A DNA stretch of 58,657 bases from Ruminococcus flavefaciens (GTDB taxonomy: Bacteria > Bacillota > Clostridia > Oscillospirales > Ruminococcaceae): the NCBI GenBank assembly GCA_023662725.1, contig JAMPIL010000010.1:1-58657 (forward strand), written 5' to 3'. Position numbers and translations under genes: made by a program. This document shows, one piece after another, positions 55,769 to 58,657 of this stretch; position 1 is the stretch's first letter, and every line of letters begins with the position of its first letter. The notes under the pieces were generated by a model. That model saw only the letters and a list, made by a program, of their open reading frames with translations, was not told where the DNA came from and searched no databases.

Positions 55769-55955
55769 AATTTTGTTGTTCCTCCTGTTCAGTTTATACT
55801 CGGCAGTGCGCCGCCACCCTGAATTGTTGGTATTTACTGCGGTTTATATCCGCCTGAGCTTTCACAGGAATTATCGTTACATTCGATGCTGTTGACATTT
55901 TTATTCGTACTCTCTGTTATATTTTTTGATATGTACTCCGTTAACAAATTCAACT

Positions 55956-56551
55956 TCAATCGTGTAAAAATGTCTGATCCAAATTCGTGAAATACACGCT
56001 TACCTCGTCGCTTGATTCTATCAGATTTGGATTCGCAATGACCGTGTTAAGAACCGTCAGAACTGCTCCCATTATCATCTGATCTGTCAGTTGATATTCA
56101 AATCTGTAACAATCGGGATTTCTGCAATCCCACTTTGCAGCACGGCTGTTGCCGCCGATTCGTGACAATCTATGACCGCATTCGGAGCAGTATGTACGGT
56201 TTCTTATTTCCTGCAAATTCTCTGAAATCATGCACACGGACGTTGCTTTTAAACCTCTTTTTTTCATTTGCCTGATCAAAAAAACTTTTCACTGATTATC
56301 TGCTGATATTTGTCAGTACAAAGATACTTTTCATTCTCAATTATCCGCTTGACCATATTTTTGTTCCAGCGGTCTGAAGCCTCGGAATATCGTATTTTTT
56401 CGAATTCCATCAGCTTTGCAATTTGCAGTAGGATGCTGCCGTTCAGATACTCTTCAAAGATTTTTATTACAGCTTTGGATTCCGTAAAATCAACCGTAAT
56501 CTCGCCGTTTTTCATGCAGTAACCGAATGGTATTGTGCGATTTTTAGACAT
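55956..56551 (-). pseudogene. Serine recombinase central and zinc-ribbon part, frameshifted
   Basis: AAAGGAG and the ATG at 56551 start MSKNRTIPFGYCMKNGEITV, FEEYLNGSILLQIAKLMEFE and WNKNMVKRIIENEKYLCTDK, the recombinase domain of large serine recombinases. A frameshift in a T7 run near 56279 leads to the zinc ribbon NRTYCSECGHRLSRIGGNSR, CRNPDCYRFEYQLTDQM. No resolvase domain is attached, so the gene is a partial or regulatory form and broken. Confidence 0.65.
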
Positions 56552-56660
56552 TATATCAGCTCCTTTCAAATGACAAGGATACAACAAAATTTTCAAAATT
56601 GCTATATCCAAAGACAACAAAAACGCGCCCTGTGTTTTGTTCACAAAGCGCATTTAATAT

Positions 56661-56975
56661 TTATTTCATTTTGTCAATCATATCCTGAATTTGTTCTTCC
56701 GAAAATCCGGTTGCTTTCATTGCAGCAATCATTTTATTTTTTGCTTTTTCCTCGCCTATTGAAATGCCCTCGGCTTTACCTTCAGCTCTGCCTTTCTCAA
56801 TTCCTTTGTTTTCCGCATCAGCCAAAGCCGAAGCCTCGTCATGGAGAGACTTTTCACGAATCTTCGCATCCTCGCTCATATCATAGATCAGGTTTACCGC
56901 CTTATTCATTATCGGCACATTTGTCTGTTTCAACACCTCAAATTCCTCCTCGCTTGACGCATTGAGAAACTGCAT
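56661..56975 (-). pseudogene. Rpn-family nuclease, C-terminal fragment
   Basis: MQFLNASSEEEFEVLKQTN, DMSEDAKIREKSLHDEASAL, then the charged repeat GIEKGRAEGKAEGISIGEEK and KATGFSEEQIQDMIDKMK. This is the usual tail of Rpn/transposase-31 proteins, without the nuclease domain. It complements in kind the N-terminal piece at 27359, but the two come from different places. Confidence 0.65.
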
Positions 56976-57038
56976 CCACGTTCAGCATATTTTCTCTTTA
57001 AATTTCAGACTGCCTATGACATGAAATTCCAACTCATT

Positions 57039-57450
57039 TTAACTTTTAACAACAATTTTCTCAATTAAAAATTCAAGCGACGATTCGCCGAATTTTGTCA
57101 TTGGATTACTCTGCTTTTCAACGTAGTCAATCAGCATCTCTATATGATAAAGCGTTTTATCTTCATTGTCAAGATGAGTGTTTTTTAAGCTCCGATTGTA
57201 ACTTATTGACTTTTAAATTAAGCTTTGCCGTCTGCTCAAGATACTTCGCATTGTCCAGAAATCCCATGGTTTTCAGTCTTGCAATTACATGAGTTTGTTC
57301 CTTGAGTTTTGCTATTTCTTTATGAATTTCCATCACATTTGAATTGCCGCTGAAACGCCGTAGTTTCAAGTCCTGCAAGGCTGCTTGCAGCAGTACAAGA
57401 ACCTGTTTGTAATTGTAACGGCGATCTGCAAACGCAAACTGCAGTTTCAT
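57039..57450 (-). pseudogene. Recombinase C-terminal coiled-coil fragment, frameshifted
   Basis: FADRRYNYKQVLVLLQAALQ, then EIAKLKEQTHVIARLKTMGF, LDNAKYLEQTAKLNLKVNKL resemble the coiled-coil end of element-borne serine recombinases. In the A6 run near 57180 the frame shifts to HLDNEDKTLYHIEMLIDYVE, FGESSLEFLIEKIVVKS, the typical final motif. No catalytic domain is attached. Confidence 0.5.
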
Positions 57451-57921
57451 TTAAATGCCATTTTGCTCGCCATCAAAAATTACAACCGTAAAATATGGCA
57501 AATAGATTTCAGCAAGTAAACTTGCTTCATCTATAATTCGTTTTGCCTTATACAGTATTTATCCCCGATATCCGCTGTACACGGAACTTTAAAGGCGATC
57601 GGCTGCTTACCGATCTCATGGAAATCTCATTCCTCTCTGGTTTTCATAGAGCCTCCTCCATTGCTTGATTCTGTGGCTAGACGTAAGTATCATTATCCTT
57701 ACACGTTTCATTGCCATTCCGAAAAGCTGTTCCGAATTTCGAAACTGCATATTTATCGCTCGTCCATTTGGAGTCATGACGTATGGCTTATGAGGCTGCC
57801 AAGATTTTATACCATCCGTGTGATTAACATACCTGCAAAGCTGATATTCAGTTGTCAAGTTGCCAAGGGATTGAGATTACTCTTTTGTTCTTTCACCCTA
57901 TAGCCGACGAGAAAGGCGGTT
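57451..57921. other. Element-derived stretch without a clear gene
   Basis: Short - strand frames (for example TTEYQLCRYVNHTDGIKSW at 57616-57858, and KRIIDEASLLAEIYLPYF near 57500) look like pieces of coding sequence, but no family or continuous frame could be recognised. It joins the sigma-like relic to the recombinase relic. Confidence 0.3.
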
Positions 57922-58353
57922 TTACCCACTTACAATAAAATTTCAGCGATTTTTTACAATCCAATAAGATATTGTCTATTGTGGTTTCAGTAACTTTGAC
58001 GATGTTTCTTTCTGAGTATACCCGTCAAATATGTATAACGTAAAGGCTTCACGCCAAATTTCAAGTAGTGACATTACTTTTTCATACTTCTCAGAGTCCT
58101 CAATTTTGTCTATCCAACCGAAGCGATTATCGGCTGAATAATCATCATAAACTTTCAGTTTCTTCACACACGGATTGTCAAAAAGATAAGTCGTTCTTTC
58201 TCTATAGCGGCGATCAGGATTGAATACTTCACGGTCAAACTCATAAATTGCCGCTATTTGTTCTTCTGTCATTCCTGATTTTCTGTATTCTTCAGCAGTT
58301 TTCTTCCACTACTCTTCAAAGATTTTTTCTTCCAAGCCATGATTATAGCTCAC
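57922..58353 (-). pseudogene. ICE sigma-70-like factor with three in-frame stops
   Basis: GGAGGT and a GTG at 58353 start MSYNHGLEEKIFEE, then TAG (58309-58311), then WKKTAEEYRKSGMTEEQIAA, IYEFDREVFNPDRRYRE, WIDKIEDSEKYEKVMSL and YIFDGYTQKETSSKLLKPQ, TAG (57976-57978), a short stretch, TGA (57943-57945) and the end at 57922. All in one frame with no indel. It resembles small sigma-like regulators beside recombinases on integrative elements of gut Firmicutes. Confidence 0.65.
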
Positions 58354-58531
58354 TTTTTTTACCTCCGATTTGAAATCAAACGAAGGTTATGGATATTTTG
58401 CTGTAATGCACAGCTTTATATTTAAATATCATTTTTGTATCATTTCTTCATACTTGAAAAGAGGACACAAAAATAAGGATACGAATATACCCGCTTTATT
58501 AGACAAAACGATTATATTTTTATCCTCAATT

Positions 58532-58602
58532 TTGGTACAATATTAGTATAGTCAAAACTGCTGACTCAGTGGTGACAGACTATGCTTATTTTGTTATAAT
58601 AG
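58532..58602 (+). repeat. Second IS110 left end (bridge RNA 5' part)
   Basis: The sequence from ttggtacaatattag to the TATAAT-like end matches 9253-9322 with about 10 differences in 70 bases. The hairpin TATAGTC / GACTATG is kept by paired changes. The similarity stops near 58602 and the window ends, so the rest of this copy lies outside or is divergent. Confidence 0.7.
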
Positions 58603-58657
58603 GTGAATTGTCAACACTTTTTTGGACAGAAATTATTTAGCCGGGTGAAATGATTTA

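Larger units (their letters stand above)
55216..55955. other. Intergenic stretch with recombinase relic and terminator
   Basis: Apart from the hairpin at 55549 and the recombinase piece at 55602, no gene is seen. Long AT-rich parts (55240-55540) and the stretch 55770-55950 show nothing recognisable. Confidence 0.5.

Noticed and set aside
1-58657. tRNA or rRNA genes
   Set aside because: No cloverleaf-like sequence with conserved T-loop motifs or rRNA segments was noticed in either strand; weakly diverged copies could be missed by eye.

Overview
The window looks like an AT-rich, Gram-positive, spore-forming gut or rumen Firmicute of the Ruminococcus / Oscillospiraceae type. The evidence is dockerin modules on secreted proteins, a CotJC-type manganese catalase, a Spo0A-type DNA-binding domain, an agr quorum-sensing locus, strong AGGAGG ribosome-binding sites and the PdxS/PdxT route to pyridoxal phosphate. 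The species cannot be fixed from sequence alone.

Layout. (1) 0-8.4 kb, accessory island on the + strand: a small Cys-rich protein, a broken YidD-like gene, a broken SH3b gene, two overlapping dynamin-like GTPases, a tail-anchored coiled-coil protein, a calcineurin-like phosphoesterase, a PP2C phosphatase and an unknown gene. (2) 8.4-14 kb, mobile-element debris: relaxase pieces, a complete IS110-type transposase with a probable bridge RNA, a class II Fic protein, a MobP-like relaxase relic, a Spo0A-C-domain protein and a lectin-like relic. (3) 14-20.6 kb, agr locus (AgrA, AgrC, AgrB and a 51-codon AgrD) followed by a secreted 138-aa protein and a two-permease ABC exporter. (4) 20.8-22.8 kb, IS3 relic, wrecked porA/porD, a metB-like stub and a MITE. 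(5) 22.8-25.7 kb, intact pdxR / pdxS-pdxT. (6) 25.7-33.5 kb, mostly pseudogenes of an ABC permease, Rpn nuclease, PrdX/YbaK and prophage or ICE replication genes. (7) 33.8-51.3 kb, a large redox region: ApbE, NusG-II and Gx relics, then lipoproteins and secreted proteins built from flavodoxin, cyclophilin-like, dockerin and SUMF1-like modules, a four-helix DUF4405 protein, LysR regulators, cupin, aldo/keto reductase, carboxymuconolactone decarboxylase-like protein, esterase, acetyltransferase and dienelactone-hydrolase-like protein. (8) 51.3-55.2 kb, SDR, YyaL/DUF255 and CotJC catalase. (9) 55.2-58.6 kb, serine-recombinase, Rpn and sigma-factor relics, ending in a second IS110 left end.

How it works together. 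The redox region looks like one regulon. Five promoters carry the same bipartite site, GCAT-N15-ATAAGYATT, at identical spacing and running into the -35 box. Three LysR genes (one broken) and three copies of an orphan ~75-aa helical protein lie beside these promoters. The products point to an extracytoplasmic flavoprotein module with a membrane cytochrome-b-like partner, plus cytoplasmic detoxification enzymes. The agr operon probably controls a secreted peptide or protein and its ABC exporter.

A striking feature is decay. Many genes keep a good ribosome-binding site and an open frame but carry one or several in-frame stop codons, and many others have internal deletions. Other genes use all three stop codons normally, so code reassignment is not supported.
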